In this document: one piece after another, positions 24,485 through 33,802 of the stretch | How positions within the stretch are numbered: position 1 is the first letter of the stretch | How the letters are laid out: each line of letters starts with the position of its first letter | NCBI RefSeq assembly: GCF_019264345.1 | Contig: NZ_JAHVAO010000001.1 | Location: 1,054,001-1,118,000, forward strand | Length of the DNA: 64,000 nt | Direction of reading: 5' to 3' | Source: Marinobacter arenosus | Lineage (GTDB): Bacteria > Pseudomonadota > Gammaproteobacteria > Pseudomonadales > Oleiphilaceae | Notes under the pieces: model-generated | What the model was told of the DNA's origin: nothing | The model's database searches: none | The model's input: only the letters and a program-made list of their open reading frames with translations | Program-made: the position numbers and the translations under genes

Positions 24485-25537
24485 CTACTGAAAATCCGTT
24501 CTCTTGACCGGAGAATGCCGTTCAATATCTCGAGTCGCAGTCCGGCCTACCACGTCTTTAAGATGCTTTGGCGCTAAACCAAAGCCCGGGCGGACGCTTC
24601 GAATGTCGCTTGAGGAGATCATCTGCCCGGCCTTGATATCCTCGACAAAATAGAGGGAACGTCGGAATTGGGCGTTACCCTGCTCGCTGGACTTCCTGCC
24701 GTAATCTACCTGTCCCAGGGCGCTCCACGCCGTCTTGCTGTCCCGACATAACGCAGCCAGATCTTCCGGTTCCAGTGAAAAACTATCGTCCGGTCCGCCC
24801 CCCTGGCGATCAAGGGTGAAGTGCTTTTCAATAATCGACGCACCGAGAACAACACTGGCTATGGCCGTGGTGTTATCAAGAGTGTGGTCGGAAAGCCCGG
24901 TAACCAGTCCGAAACGTTCCTGCATATCAACGATGGTACGCAGATTGTAATCCTCAGCCGGTGCCGGGTACCCACTCACACAGTGCAGGATAGCCAGCTG
25001 GGTGCAACCGGCGCCTCTGGCGGTGTCCACCGCTTCGCGAATCTCTTCTGCATCGGCCATTCCCGTCGAAATGATCATCGGCTTGCCGGTGCGGGCGACA
25101 TACTCAATGAGTGGCAAATCCACTGCCTCGAACGACGCAATCTTGTAGGCCGGGGCACCGAGATCCTCGAGCAAATCGACCGCAGTGGTATCGAACGGTG
25201 AGCTGAAAATGGTAATACCCAGCTTGCGGGCATGATCAAAAAGCGGCTTGTGCCATTCCCACGGCATATGCGCTTCTTCATAGAGTTCATAAAGCGTTCG
25301 ACCATCCCACAGACCGCCCTTGATGCAGAACTCCTCGCCATGAGAATCAAGGGTAATTGTGTCAGGGCGATAGGTTTGCAGCTTGACGGCGTCCGCTCCC
25401 GCTCTGACCGCCTCGTCAATGATTTTCATCGCGGTTTCAAGTTTGCCGTTATGATTGGCCGACAGTTCCGCAATAATATACGGCGGCTGATGTCGGGAAA
25501 TGTCCCGTCCGTCGATGGTTATTGTCGCCTCAGTCAT
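24485..25537 (-). CDS. pseI: Pseudaminic acid synthase
   Basis: PseI condenses 6-deoxy-AltdiNAc with phosphoenolpyruvate to pseudaminic acid. The 350-residue protein has the NeuB-type barrel ([33 protein letters not shown], the SDHT motif in [10 protein letters not shown], and EKHFTLDR) and a C-terminal SAF antifreeze-like domain from about residue 285. The WDG(R)[17 protein letters not shown] block is characteristic of PseI rather than NeuB. It is the last gene of the pse operon. Confidence 0.93.
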   Translation of the reverse strand: MTEATITIDGRDISRHQPPYIIAELSANHNGKLETAMKIIDEAVRAGADAVKLQTYRPDTITLDSHGEEFCIKGGLWDGRTLYELYEEAHMPWEWHKPLFDHARKLGITIFSSPFDTTAVDLLEDLGAPAYKIASFEAVDLPLIEYVARTGKPMIISTGMADAEEIREAVDTARGAGCTQLAILHCVSGYPAPAEDYNLRTIVDMQERFGLVTGLSDHTLDNTTAIASVVLGASIIEKHFTLDRQGGGPDDSFSLEPEDLAALCRDSKTAWSALGQVDYGRKSSEQGNAQFRRSLYFVEDIKAGQMISSSDIRSVRPGFGLAPKHLKDVVGRTATRDIERHSPVKRTDFQ

Positions 25538-25552
25538 AAATACGCCTATTGG

Positions 25553-26062
25553 TTACGAATCCGGATTCCGCCATTCTGCGGCAAGAATCCCAAAACAGAT
25601 AATGTCATGATACTGCTCACCGTCGAAGAACTGATCCCGAAGCGTGCCCTCACGCGTGAACCCCAACGCTGTATGGAAACGGATCGATCGCTCGTTGAAG
25701 CCCAGTGCCTGCCCACACAGCTTATGTAAGTTCATGGATTCAAACGCATGCTGAAGCGCAGCCTGCCCCAGTCCGCGACCGGTCCCACTCTCGGCGTCTG
25801 GCGCCAGGTAAAATCCCCAGTCGGCTATTCCCTGCCAGCGTGTTGAAGAAATACTGACGAAGCCGAGGGGGGTGCCGTTCACTTCATAGATCAGTGGTGA
25901 AACGCCACGCTCTTTGCTTACCCGTTCAAACCAACGCTGATGCTCCTCTGGCGCAATTTCATGGCTGGTGTACATGTACCGACGGACAGTCGGATGGTTT
26001 CGCCAGGCGAGCACACGATCAAGATCCCCGGCAACCATTGGCCTTAGCTCACCAACTCTCAC
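25553..26062 (-). CDS. pseH: UDP-4-amino-sugar N-acetyltransferase (GNAT family)
   Basis: PseH acetylates the 4-amino group of the pathway intermediate with acetyl-CoA. The 169-residue GNAT protein has LRPMVAGDLDRVLAWRN at the N-terminus, the acetyl-CoA loop GTGRGLGQAAL near residue 92, and the GFNERSIRFHTALGFTREG motif. The start is GTG and its codon overlaps the pseG stop by four bases (GTGA), so translation is coupled. Position within a full pse operon supports the assignment more than the sequence alone. Confidence 0.88.
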   Translation of the reverse strand: MRVGELRPMVAGDLDRVLAWRNHPTVRRYMYTSHEIAPEEHQRWFERVSKERGVSPLIYEVNGTPLGFVSISSTRWQGIADWGFYLAPDAESGTGRGLGQAALQHAFESMNLHKLCGQALGFNERSIRFHTALGFTREGTLRDQFFDGEQYHDIICFGILAAEWRNPDS

Positions 26063-27159
26063 TCTGTCTCTCCAACCATTTGCCTGATCACCCGGCTGGG
26101 CCCCTGCCCATCACACAATGAAGCCGCCCGATCACTCATGGCGCGGATCTTCGCAGGGTCGAGCATCAGCCTGACAGCGCCAGCCAAATGTTCCGACACA
26201 TGTCTTCTATCCCCGACTGAAAGCGCTGCCCCGGTTTTGTCCAGCGCATCCGTGCCTTGCTTCTGGTTGTCGGCCATCACAACCAACAAGGACGGCAATC
26301 CAAGACAGCACCGCTCCCAGGCAGAGCCTCCTGCGGCGCCGATGGCCAGATCGACATCAGACAGCAGTGAAGCCATATCTCCAACGTTCACCAATAGTCG
26401 CGCATCGAGGCGCATTTGCTGAACCAGACCGGAGATCTGCTCGGCGTGGGGGGAACCCGCTCCCAACACGACGATAACGTGACAGGGCGACAGTTCTTCA
26501 ATGCCATCCAGGGCGCCCAGAACATCGGCCGTTACATTCTCAATGTCAACGCCACCCATACTCACTAGAATAGTTTCAACCGCACCGGATTGCCGCCGAG
26601 CAAGGCTGTATGCTCGACTCTGTTCGAATTCGGGTCTCAACAGAGCGTACTGGGGACCTATCAACCTGACCGTAGACTGAGGCAGTAAACCGTCATAATC
26701 GCTCTGCCTTCGCCCCAGATTCTGGTCCAGTAACATCTCACAGGCATGGGCTCGGTCGGCAAGATCATCAATCACCAACAACGACTGCGCGTTGCCGGCG
26801 AGGGCACGTTCCCACCTGCCATCAATGGCGTAGTGATCCACCACCAACCAGTCGGGCTGCACTCCGTCCATGGCGGCGATGGTATCCGCGGCGTCTGTTT
26901 GCCAGTCCGTCTGAAGCCAGCCAGCGTGACCGGGAAGCGCTTCGGTAGCCAATATACTGCGCTCCGGAAGCATCCTGACCTCGTGGTCTCTGCCCCTTAC
27001 CACGTTTTCAAGGTTGCCCGGCAGGTTTCGCAGAATGAAGATACAGCGAGAGCCGTTTGCACGGAGGGCATCGGCAAGTGTCAAGCACCTCATCACGTGG
27101 CCGGTACCAATGTCCAGAGACGCATCGACTCGGAAAACGACAAGCGCTCTATCCGCCAT
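26059..27159 (-). CDS. pseG: UDP-sugar hydrolase of pseudaminic acid synthesis
   Basis: PseG removes UDP from the diacetylated intermediate before condensation. The 366-residue GT-B-like protein begins VVFRVDASLDIGTGHVMRCLTLADALR, the PseG signature with the catalytic His in GTGHVMR, and has GAAGGSAWERCCLGLPSLLVVMADNQ in the C-terminal domain. This gene separates the pseudaminic pathway from legionaminic and sialic routes, which use a hydrolysing epimerase. It overlaps pseF by 11 bases and pseH by four. Confidence 0.93.
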   Translation of the reverse strand: MADRALVVFRVDASLDIGTGHVMRCLTLADALRANGSRCIFILRNLPGNLENVVRGRDHEVRMLPERSILATEALPGHAGWLQTDWQTDAADTIAAMDGVQPDWLVVDHYAIDGRWERALAGNAQSLLVIDDLADRAHACEMLLDQNLGRRQSDYDGLLPQSTVRLIGPQYALLRPEFEQSRAYSLARRQSGAVETILVSMGGVDIENVTADVLGALDGIEELSPCHVIVVLGAGSPHAEQISGLVQQMRLDARLLVNVGDMASLLSDVDLAIGAAGGSAWERCCLGLPSLLVVMADNQKQGTDALDKTGAALSVGDRRHVSEHLAGAVRLMLDPAKIRAMSDRAASLCDGQGPSRVIRQMVGETE

Positions 27160-27853
27160 GGCTGTTTCTGACTCTCAACACTTCAAACATATACTCCGCA
27201 GACGTCCAATCCTCCGGGGTATCCACATCCTGAACCCGATATCGAGGAACCGGCACGGCTACGGAATCCGGACTGAAGATAACGCGCTCCTCAATCCACG
27301 CATCCGCCGTTCCCCAGTAGAATTGACCGGCATCGTGCCACGCCTCTTCCAGATCCTGGGAGCGCGTTGCAAACTGCTCCGGGTAAAACATTTCCACCCG
27401 GCCTCCTGGCTGCAACCGCAACGCCCGCTGGATGGGGAAGGCATAACTTGTCACTGAAAAGGCAAAGCTGCACCGGGCTTCAAGCAATCTCCGTTCACCC
27501 TGCTGAAGGTCTTCCGATGCCAGGAACGGCGCGGTGGCATAAATGCAGCACGCATAATCCACCGGAAAACCGCTGTCCAGCAACCAGGAAACTGCGTGTC
27601 GAATCACGGGAATCGTGCCTGCATGATCGTCAGACAGCGAATCCGGTCGCCTGAACGGGACGTCCGCGCCATGTTCTTTAGCGACCTTTGCGATTTCATC
27701 ATCGTCTGTTGAAACGATGATCCGATCGAAACACCCACTTCGCCTTGCGGCGTCAATGGTCCAGGCAATCATGGGCTTTCCGCAAAACTGCCGGATGTTC
27801 TTTCGAGGTATGCGCTTACTACCTCCGCGCGCTGGAATTATCGCGACCTTCAT
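27149..27853 (-). CDS. pseF: Pseudaminic acid cytidylyltransferase
   Basis: PseF activates pseudaminic acid with CTP to CMP-Pse, the donor for glycosyltransferases. The 234-residue protein has the CMP-sugar synthetase start IIPARGGSKRIPRKNIR (residues 5-21), IVSTDDDEIA and the DVDTPEDW end motif. It overlaps both neighbours by a few bases, which indicates tight translational coupling in the operon. Confidence 0.94.
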   Translation of the reverse strand: MKVAIIPARGGSKRIPRKNIRQFCGKPMIAWTIDAARRSGCFDRIIVSTDDDEIAKVAKEHGADVPFRRPDSLSDDHAGTIPVIRHAVSWLLDSGFPVDYACCIYATAPFLASEDLQQGERRLLEARCSFAFSVTSYAFPIQRALRLQPGGRVEMFYPEQFATRSQDLEEAWHDAGQFYWGTADAWIEERVIFSPDSVAVPVPRYRVQDVDTPEDWTSAEYMFEVLRVRNSHGG

Positions 27854-29010
27854 GCAGTGATCGCCTTCGTTAATGCAGCCACCACGGTGTCCTGCTGCTC
27901 AAACGTCAGGCCGTGGAACATGGGAAGACTGATTGCCTCCCCGTAGTAATTCATGGCTTCCGGAAAGTCCTCCGGCGAAAATCCCATGGCGGCATAGTAG
28001 GGCTGCGTATGCACTGGAATGTAGTGCAAATTGACACCGACCCCCTGCTCTCTCATGGATTCAAAGACTTGCCGATGGGAGAGCCCGGCGGCGGTGAGAT
28101 GCAAGCGCACGACATAAAGATGGAGCCCCGAATAGCTGTCAGGATGCTGAAACGGTCTTGTCAGTGGAAGATCGGCAAGAAGGGTGTCATAGCGTTTCGC
28201 CAACTCGTGACGTTGGGCAACGAAACTGTCGAGCCGATCCATCTGGCTCAGACCAAGTGCTGCCTGAAGCTCGGTCATTCGGTAATTGAACCCAAGACCC
28301 ACCTGCTGGTAATACCAGGGGCCGTCCGGTTCGTGCGTCATTCGGTCTGGATCCCGGGTAATCCCGTGGCTTCGCAAAAGCTCCATACTCGCGGCAAGTT
28401 CCGGGTCGTTGGTCACGGCCATACCGCCTTCCGCCGTGGTCACTATCTTGACCGGATGGAAGCTGAATACTGTGATATCGCTGTAGCGACCGTTCCCGAT
28501 GAATTCGCCCCGGTATTTCCCACCAATGGCGTGGGAGGCATCCTCAATCACCCGAAAACCATAGCGATCGGCCAGGGATTTGATCGCGGCCATGTCACAG
28601 GGCTGCCCACACAAATGAACCGCTACCACGACCTTGGGCAACCTGCCTTCAACCTTCGCGCGCTCCAGTTTGCGTTCCAGTGCCCGGGGACAGAGGTTGT
28701 AGGTTGCGGGATCGATATCAACAAAATCCACCCTGGCCCCGCAGTAAAGACCGCAATTGGCGGATGCCACAAACGTCACAGGCGATGTCCAAAGCCAATC
28801 CCCTTCCGACAGCCCCAGAGCCGCGCTCGCAATATGCAGCGCGGAGGTCGCACTGTTCACTGACACGCCAAAGCGGGCGCCGACGTGTTCGGCCACTTTC
28901 TGTTCAAAGGCCGGGACTTTCGGCCCCTGGGTCAGGAAATCTGACTGGAGAACCTCAACAACAGCATCAATATCCTGCTGGGTGATTTCCTGCCGACCGT
29001 AGGGAATCAT
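27850..29010 (-). CDS. pseC: UDP-4-amino-4,6-dideoxy-N-acetyl-beta-L-altrosamine transaminase
   Basis: PseC is a PLP enzyme that aminates C4 of the keto sugar made by PseB. The 386-residue DegT/AspC-type protein shows VTFVASANC, EDASHAIGG, the PLP-lysine in SFHPVKIVTTAEGG, and the sugar-binding LGFNYRMTELQAALG. It lies three bases after pseB and overlaps pseF by four. Length and motifs match PseC; the operon context supports it. Confidence 0.93.
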   Translation of the reverse strand: MIPYGRQEITQQDIDAVVEVLQSDFLTQGPKVPAFEQKVAEHVGARFGVSVNSATSALHIASAALGLSEGDWLWTSPVTFVASANCGLYCGARVDFVDIDPATYNLCPRALERKLERAKVEGRLPKVVVAVHLCGQPCDMAAIKSLADRYGFRVIEDASHAIGGKYRGEFIGNGRYSDITVFSFHPVKIVTTAEGGMAVTNDPELAASMELLRSHGITRDPDRMTHEPDGPWYYQQVGLGFNYRMTELQAALGLSQMDRLDSFVAQRHELAKRYDTLLADLPLTRPFQHPDSYSGLHLYVVRLHLTAAGLSHRQVFESMREQGVGVNLHYIPVHTQPYYAAMGFSPEDFPEAMNYYGEAISLPMFHGLTFEQQDTVVAALTKAITA

Positions 29011-29013
29011 GGA

Positions 29014-30012
29014 TCACAGGCTCCCGATCTTTTCCCGGTTCGAATCGATCCAGGCCTGCAACTCCTCATCGGACATCCACTCGGAATTATTGTCACTGGA
29101 GTAGATAAACCCTTCCGGGACCCGCTTGCCGTCCTTGATCCGATTCGCGTCCGAGCTCCAATCGTGAATCGCCGGCAGGATCTTGAAGTGTTCCGGATAC
29201 TCGTACGTGTAGTAAGCGTCTTCTGCACCAATCATCTGTTCGTGCAGCTTCTCGCCGGGGCGGATACCGACGATCTCCTGCTTCGCTTCAGGAGCGACCA
29301 CCCGGGCTAGATCCGTCACCTTCATGGAAGGAATCTTCTTCACGTAGATCTCACCACCTTCCATATCCTCAAACGCGTGCCAGACCAGTTCAACGCCATC
29401 CTCCAGCGAAATCATGAAACGCGTCATTCGCTCATCGGTAATCGGCAGAACACCCTTTTCCCTGAGCGACATGAAAAACGGAATGACCGACCCTCGAGAG
29501 CCCATTACGTTGCCGTACCGCACGACTGCAAAGCGGGTATCGTGGCTGCCCGCGTAGGAATTACCGGAAACAAACAGCTTGTCCGAGGCGAGTTTGGTCG
29601 CGCCGTACAGATTGATGGGGCTGCTTGCCTTGTCGGTGGAAAGTGCCACAACGCGCTTAACGCCCTTATCGATACAGGCATCAATGAGGTTCATTGCACC
29701 ATTGATATTGGTCTTGATGCACTCGAACGGGTTGTATTCGGCCGTCGGGACAATCTTGGTCGCGGCGGCGTGTACCACGTAGTCGACGCCATCCAGGGCA
29801 CGATACAGGCGATCCTTGTCACGAACGTCACCGATGAAAAAACGAACCCGGTGATCGCCGGCAAATTTCTTGGCCATCTCCCACTGCTTCATCTCATCCC
29901 TGGAAAAAACAATGACGCGCCTCGGATTGAATTTCTCGAGGAGCATAGGCACGAAGGTGTGACCAAACGAGCCTGTGCCGCCGGTGACCAGGATAGAACT
30001 GTTGTTGAACAT
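29014..30012 (-). CDS. pseB: UDP-N-acetylglucosamine 4,6-dehydratase (inverting)
   Basis: PseB performs C6 dehydration with C5 inversion, the first step to pseudaminic acid. About 332 residues, close to the known length of 334. NAD-binding GGTGSFG follows ILVT at residues 6-16, and the catalytic set is Ser-Thr in LSTDKASSPINLYGATK with the Tyr and Lys of YGATK. I chose the ATG at 30012 because it sits at the conserved start; a GTG at 30054 is in frame but has no ribosome site. A terminator lies just upstream, so this gene starts its own transcription unit. Confidence 0.93.
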   Translation of the reverse strand: MFNNSSILVTGGTGSFGHTFVPMLLEKFNPRRVIVFSRDEMKQWEMAKKFAGDHRVRFFIGDVRDKDRLYRALDGVDYVVHAAATKIVPTAEYNPFECIKTNINGAMNLIDACIDKGVKRVVALSTDKASSPINLYGATKLASDKLFVSGNSYAGSHDTRFAVVRYGNVMGSRGSVIPFFMSLREKGVLPITDERMTRFMISLEDGVELVWHAFEDMEGGEIYVKKIPSMKVTDLARVVAPEAKQEIVGIRPGEKLHEQMIGAEDAYYTYEYPEHFKILPAIHDWSSDANRIKDGKRVPEGFIYSSDNNSEWMSDEELQAWIDSNREKIGSL

Positions 30013-30090
30013 TTGTATCGAATCGCCTCGGTTCAGATGTTTTGGATCAGGCACTCGCGTATGAGCATTACCTCAGTCCGATGATAAAAG

Positions 30091-30122
30091 AAAAAAGGGG
30101 CAAGATCTTGTTGATCTGCCCC
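30091..30122 (-). terminator. Intrinsic terminator between the wbpM-like gene and pseB
   Basis: On the minus strand GGGGC and AGATC pair with GATCT and GCCCC around a 5-base loop with a single bulge, followed by six T. It splits the long minus-strand cluster into at least two transcription units. Confidence 0.85.
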
Positions 30123-30159
30123 CCATACTGACCCTGGCGCCAATGCTACTTGTCTCACT

Positions 30160-32100
30160 TCAGGACGGAAAGCGCCTGATATTGGTAATCTCTGAGGACA
30201 CAACCGCTGGCACTTTCTCTTTATTGCACCAAACCAAGTCGGCCACCTCACCTGTAGGCGCAAAGCCAGTCGGTGCGGAACAAAGTATTTCGACAACACG
30301 GCTACAGTCAAATTCCTGACTCGCGCCCAGCAGCCCATTCAGCGTAACCTTAAGATCCTCCGGGGACATCGATACCTCCCGGGCCATCATGATTCTTGGG
30401 TGCTGAGTCCCCTGGGGGTTATCACCAATCAACAATTCCTCGTAGAGCTTCTCCCCGGGACGCAAACCCGTGAATACAATCTCGATATCCCCATCGGGAA
30501 CTTCCTCCGATTTCTCGGTCAGGCCCATCAGATGGATCATCTTCCTGGCCAAATCAGCAATCTTAACGGGTTCCCCCATATCCAGGACAAAAACCTCGCC
30601 GCCGCGCCCCATGCTACCTGCCTGCAAAACTAGCTGGCTGGCTTCCGGAATAGTCATAAAATAACGGATGATGTCCGGATGGGTAACTGTGACAGGACCG
30701 CCATCCCGGATCTGGTCTCTAAACAAGGGAACCACAGAACCGGAGGAGCCCAGCACGTTTCCGAAGCGAACCATTGAGAATACGGTGCTGCTCTGTCGGG
30801 CAGCCAAGCCCTGGAGTACCAGTTCGGCCATTCGTTTGCTGGCGCCCATTACGTTCGTTGGGCGAACCGCCTTGTCTGTCGAGATTAAAACAAAGCGTTC
30901 GACGCCGGCTGAAATTGCCGCCTCAGCAGCATGAGCCGTGCCAAACACGTTGTTTTGCACCCCTTCGATCACATTGTGCTCAACAAGGGGAACATGCTTG
31001 TAAGCAGCTGCATGGTAAACCGTGCTAACACCGAACGAACGCATCACAGTTTCACACCGTCGGCGATGTACAACGCTTCCCAGGACTGCATGCAGTTCCA
31101 CACCCAAGCCGTTGATCTGGTTAATCGAGGCCAACTCACGCTCAATCCGGTACAGCGAAAACTCGGTTTGCTCAAAAAGAACCAGGCACTTGGGCTTGTG
31201 CCGGATGATCTGGCGACATAGCTCTGAGCCAATCGATCCGCCCGCGCCCGTCACCATTACGGATTTTTGATAGAGGCTGGCGGCCACCATTGCGTTATCC
31301 GGCTCAACAGGGTCGCGCCCGAGCAAGTCAGCAAGCTCAAGGTCTCGGATGTCGTTGATTCTGGCCTGACCTGAGATCAGCTCCTGAACGCCGGGTGTAC
31401 GCTGAACTGGAACCCCCAGAGTCTCAAGCCGACCAATCAGCTGCTTGCGATTGACCTTCGTGGCGGGCTCGAGTGCCAATAACAATTTACGAACCCGGTG
31501 CTTTCTGATTGCAAACTCCATGTGGTCCAAACCAACTACTGGCACGCCATGGATGAGCGCCTTATGCTTTGAGCTATCCAACGTTATGAAAACAACAGGC
31601 TGATATTCAATGCCTGTCGACAACGCATTGGCCAGCTGAACACCTGTTGGTCCCGCCCCAACGATCGCAACGCGCTCCTTATTCCGGTAACTGGGACGAT
31701 TCAGCATCACCCGCACCCACATCCGGCTGCCTGCAACAAAGCTGAAAGACAGAAGCGCATAAATCAAAGGTACCGAGCGAGGAAGAAAAATTTCAAACCA
31801 GTGGCCCAGGACAATCAACGAAGCCGCAGAAATGCCAATACCGTAAAGGATAGTGAGGAACGCCTTATCGCTCATGTAACGAACAATGGCGCGATACAAC
31901 CCAAGACGGATGAATCCAAAAATAGTGAGCGCAATGGTTGCCGCAAAAACCGCAACCTGTCTCTGATCCGGAGACCAGAGTAAGTTATCCAGGCGAAGTA
32001 CGAATGCCACCCACAGGGAGACAGACAAGCCACATACATCGACGCCTACAGAGATAACGCGCTTGCGCGGGCGGGACAAATTCAGAAAGTATTCGAACAT
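30160..32100 (-). CDS. Membrane UDP-GlcNAc 4,6-dehydratase (WbpM/PglF/CapD-like)
   Basis: The 646-residue protein has four N-terminal membrane segments, a first nucleotide-binding domain (VAIVGAGPTGVQLANAL near 145) and the catalytic short-chain dehydrogenase domain (VTGAGGSIGSELCRQI near 285). The active site reads STDKAVRPTNVMGASKR, with Met where smaller enzymes have Tyr, as in WbpM. It yields UDP-2-acetamido-2,6-dideoxy-4-keto-hexose. It follows a reductase-like epimerase and a small initiating transferase, the wbpV-wbpL-wbpM order that in P. aeruginosa gives UDP-QuiNAc or UDP-FucNAc. It ends before a strong terminator. Confidence 0.92.
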   Translation of the reverse strand: MFEYFLNLSRPRKRVISVGVDVCGLSVSLWVAFVLRLDNLLWSPDQRQVAVFAATIALTIFGFIRLGLYRAIVRYMSDKAFLTILYGIGISAASLIVLGHWFEIFLPRSVPLIYALLSFSFVAGSRMWVRVMLNRPSYRNKERVAIVGAGPTGVQLANALSTGIEYQPVVFITLDSSKHKALIHGVPVVGLDHMEFAIRKHRVRKLLLALEPATKVNRKQLIGRLETLGVPVQRTPGVQELISGQARINDIRDLELADLLGRDPVEPDNAMVAASLYQKSVMVTGAGGSIGSELCRQIIRHKPKCLVLFEQTEFSLYRIERELASINQINGLGVELHAVLGSVVHRRRCETVMRSFGVSTVYHAAAYKHVPLVEHNVIEGVQNNVFGTAHAAEAAISAGVERFVLISTDKAVRPTNVMGASKRMAELVLQGLAARQSSTVFSMVRFGNVLGSSGSVVPLFRDQIRDGGPVTVTHPDIIRYFMTIPEASQLVLQAGSMGRGGEVFVLDMGEPVKIADLARKMIHLMGLTEKSEEVPDGDIEIVFTGLRPGEKLYEELLIGDNPQGTQHPRIMMAREVSMSPEDLKVTLNGLLGASQEFDCSRVVEILCSAPTGFAPTGEVADLVWCNKEKVPAVVSSEITNIRRFPS

Positions 32101-32149
32101 GGCCTTCGGTCATCCTGACAGTTTTGTGGTCTCATAGCTCCTAGCAACC

Positions 32150-32698
32150 TCACAACACCCGATCTCCGCGCCCCTTTCCTACTACGGTCTGAATGAGGTA
32201 CTTGAAATAAGTTGCCACAGTCAATTTTCCCAGCATTATGGCATCAATTTCAGCCAAACGCTCCGGCACAGACATATCAACTCCCTGAACCTGCGCTAAA
32301 CCAGTAATCCCGGGGCGCACCGAAAGCACTCCTCGAATCTTCCGTTCATGGATCAATTGTTTCTGAGTCAGCAAACACGGACGAGGCCCCACTAAGCTCA
32401 TATCTCCTTTCAACACATTCCAGAGCTGGGGTAACTCATCCAGTTTGGTTCTCCGCAAAAAATGACCGAAAGATGTAATATCCTCAGAACTGGCCAGATG
32501 ACTGGCCACTGAGAGTGTACCGACTCGCATCGTCCGGAATTTAACCAGCACAAATGGATTGCCATCCCTGCCCACGCGCTGCTGCCGGAATATCGGCGAG
32601 CCCGTATCGAAATACCCAACAATCAAAAGCACTCCAATCAGGGGGAACGCGGTTACTAAGCCCAGAGATGCAAAAATAATATCAAGAAAGCGAAACAT
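32150..32698 (-). CDS. Small (monotopic) phosphoglycosyl transferase
   Basis: The 182-residue protein has one N-terminal re-entrant hydrophobic segment (FLDIIFASLGLVTAFPLIGVLL) and the PGT core: FRTMRVG, the catalytic DE in RRTKLDELPQLWNVLKGDMSLVGPRP, and RPGITGLAQVQG. Size and layout match PglC and the Rhizobium WreU-type enzymes. It starts glycan synthesis on undecaprenyl phosphate, with the sugar probably made by its two neighbours. It is the second initiating transferase of the cluster. It lies six bases after the epimerase gene. Confidence 0.9.
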   Translation of the reverse strand: MFRFLDIIFASLGLVTAFPLIGVLLIVGYFDTGSPIFRQQRVGRDGNPFVLVKFRTMRVGTLSVASHLASSEDITSFGHFLRRTKLDELPQLWNVLKGDMSLVGPRPCLLTQKQLIHERKIRGVLSVRPGITGLAQVQGVDMSVPERLAEIDAIMLGKLTVATYFKYLIQTVVGKGRGDRVL

Positions 32699-32704
32699 AA
32701 TTTG

Positions 32705-33760
32705 CTACACCCAGCCCGCCGTCGATTTTTGCCCCTTATAGGCTCGGACCGTTGCGGCTAACCCTTCCGACAACGGATATGGCGGAGACCACTTCAGTAA
32801 ACGCTGAGACTTATTCGAATCCACTTGAAGTGAGTCAAACAATCTTGAAAAAACAGCCTCTTTCCCAGCAATTCGAGCCAGCACCCGAATCCATGAATAT
32901 GGAAAGCTCCACAGCATATAAGGTCGCCCGAGCACCTCTCGAATAGCCCGAATCAAGTGAGGAGTCGAAATATCCTCGCCATCACTGATTAAAAATACCT
33001 GGTTTGACGCTATGGGTGTTTTCAAAACGTGGCTTAAAAAGTCAACCAAATTCCCAATAAACACCATGCTGCGCAGATTACGGATATTTCCAAAAGGCAA
33101 AGGCATCGCCGAATCAGAGAGCCGCATCAGAGCCCTGAAATTGCCGCCAACACCTGGACCATAAACTAGCGGGCAGCGGACGACTACTACATCCATCCCG
33201 GTCTCGGACGAAAGCTCAAAAAGTGCTTTCTCCGCTTCTAACTTTGACCGACCGTAGGCTTCCTTCGGTGCCGGTTCATCTTCTTCACGAAATGGGGCGC
33301 CCGCTGCTGTTGATTCGCCCAGTACCTTAATGGAACTCAAGAATAAGAACCGCTTAACGCCCGCTTTCGCTGCTAGCCTGGCTACTCGCAGGGTACCTTC
33401 GACATTCACCCGACTGTATTCCTCCATAGGATCTAGTGAATGATTATTCATGACATGAACTTGTGCGGCACAATGAACAACGAAATCTACGCCGATCAGA
33501 ACCTGGCCCCAATTATCATCATTGCATAGATCACATCCCGTCACCTGATCTACACCTTCAGGCATACCAAGTTTGGGCGTACGCGTTGGACAGCGTATCT
33601 TAAAACCCTCGCAAAGGAGTGCGCGAACCAACGCCCCGCCTACAAACCCAGTGGCTCCTGTTACTAAAACGGTGGAACTAATAGCGCTCGCCCTCGTCAC
33701 AAAGAAATTTTCAAGAATTTCACCGCCCAAACGGACGAGGCGGTCACCGAAACTTGCCAT
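32705..33760 (-). CDS. NAD-dependent epimerase/reductase (WbpV/WreQ-like)
   Basis: The 351-residue extended short-chain dehydrogenase has VTGATGFVGGALVRALL near residue 34, VVHCAAQVHVM, and an SYK active site: Ser in FLSSIKVLGE and Tyr/Lys in EAYGRSKLEAEKAL. In related clusters the homologue reduces the 4-keto product of a WbpM enzyme to UDP-QuiNAc or UDP-FucNAc. The first 28 residues before the Rossmann fold are unusual, so the true start could be internal (for example a GTG near residue 21). Position before the PGT and WbpM-like genes supports the role. Confidence 0.8.
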   Translation of the reverse strand: MASFGDRLVRLGGEILENFFVTRASAISSTVLVTGATGFVGGALVRALLCEGFKIRCPTRTPKLGMPEGVDQVTGCDLCNDDNWGQVLIGVDFVVHCAAQVHVMNNHSLDPMEEYSRVNVEGTLRVARLAAKAGVKRFLFLSSIKVLGESTAAGAPFREEDEPAPKEAYGRSKLEAEKALFELSSETGMDVVVVRCPLVYGPGVGGNFRALMRLSDSAMPLPFGNIRNLRSMVFIGNLVDFLSHVLKTPIASNQVFLISDGEDISTPHLIRAIREVLGRPYMLWSFPYSWIRVLARIAGKEAVFSRLFDSLQVDSNKSQRLLKWSPPYPLSEGLAATVRAYKGQKSTAGWV

Positions 33761-33802
33761 CCTCGTCGAACGGTTCAGCCGGTCTTATTGGGAAGCCCTT
33801 AA

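Noticed and set aside
27913..28863. 316-codon plus-strand frame across pseC
   Set aside because: Antisense to a clearly recognised aminotransferase within a six-gene operon. No domain, no ribosome site.
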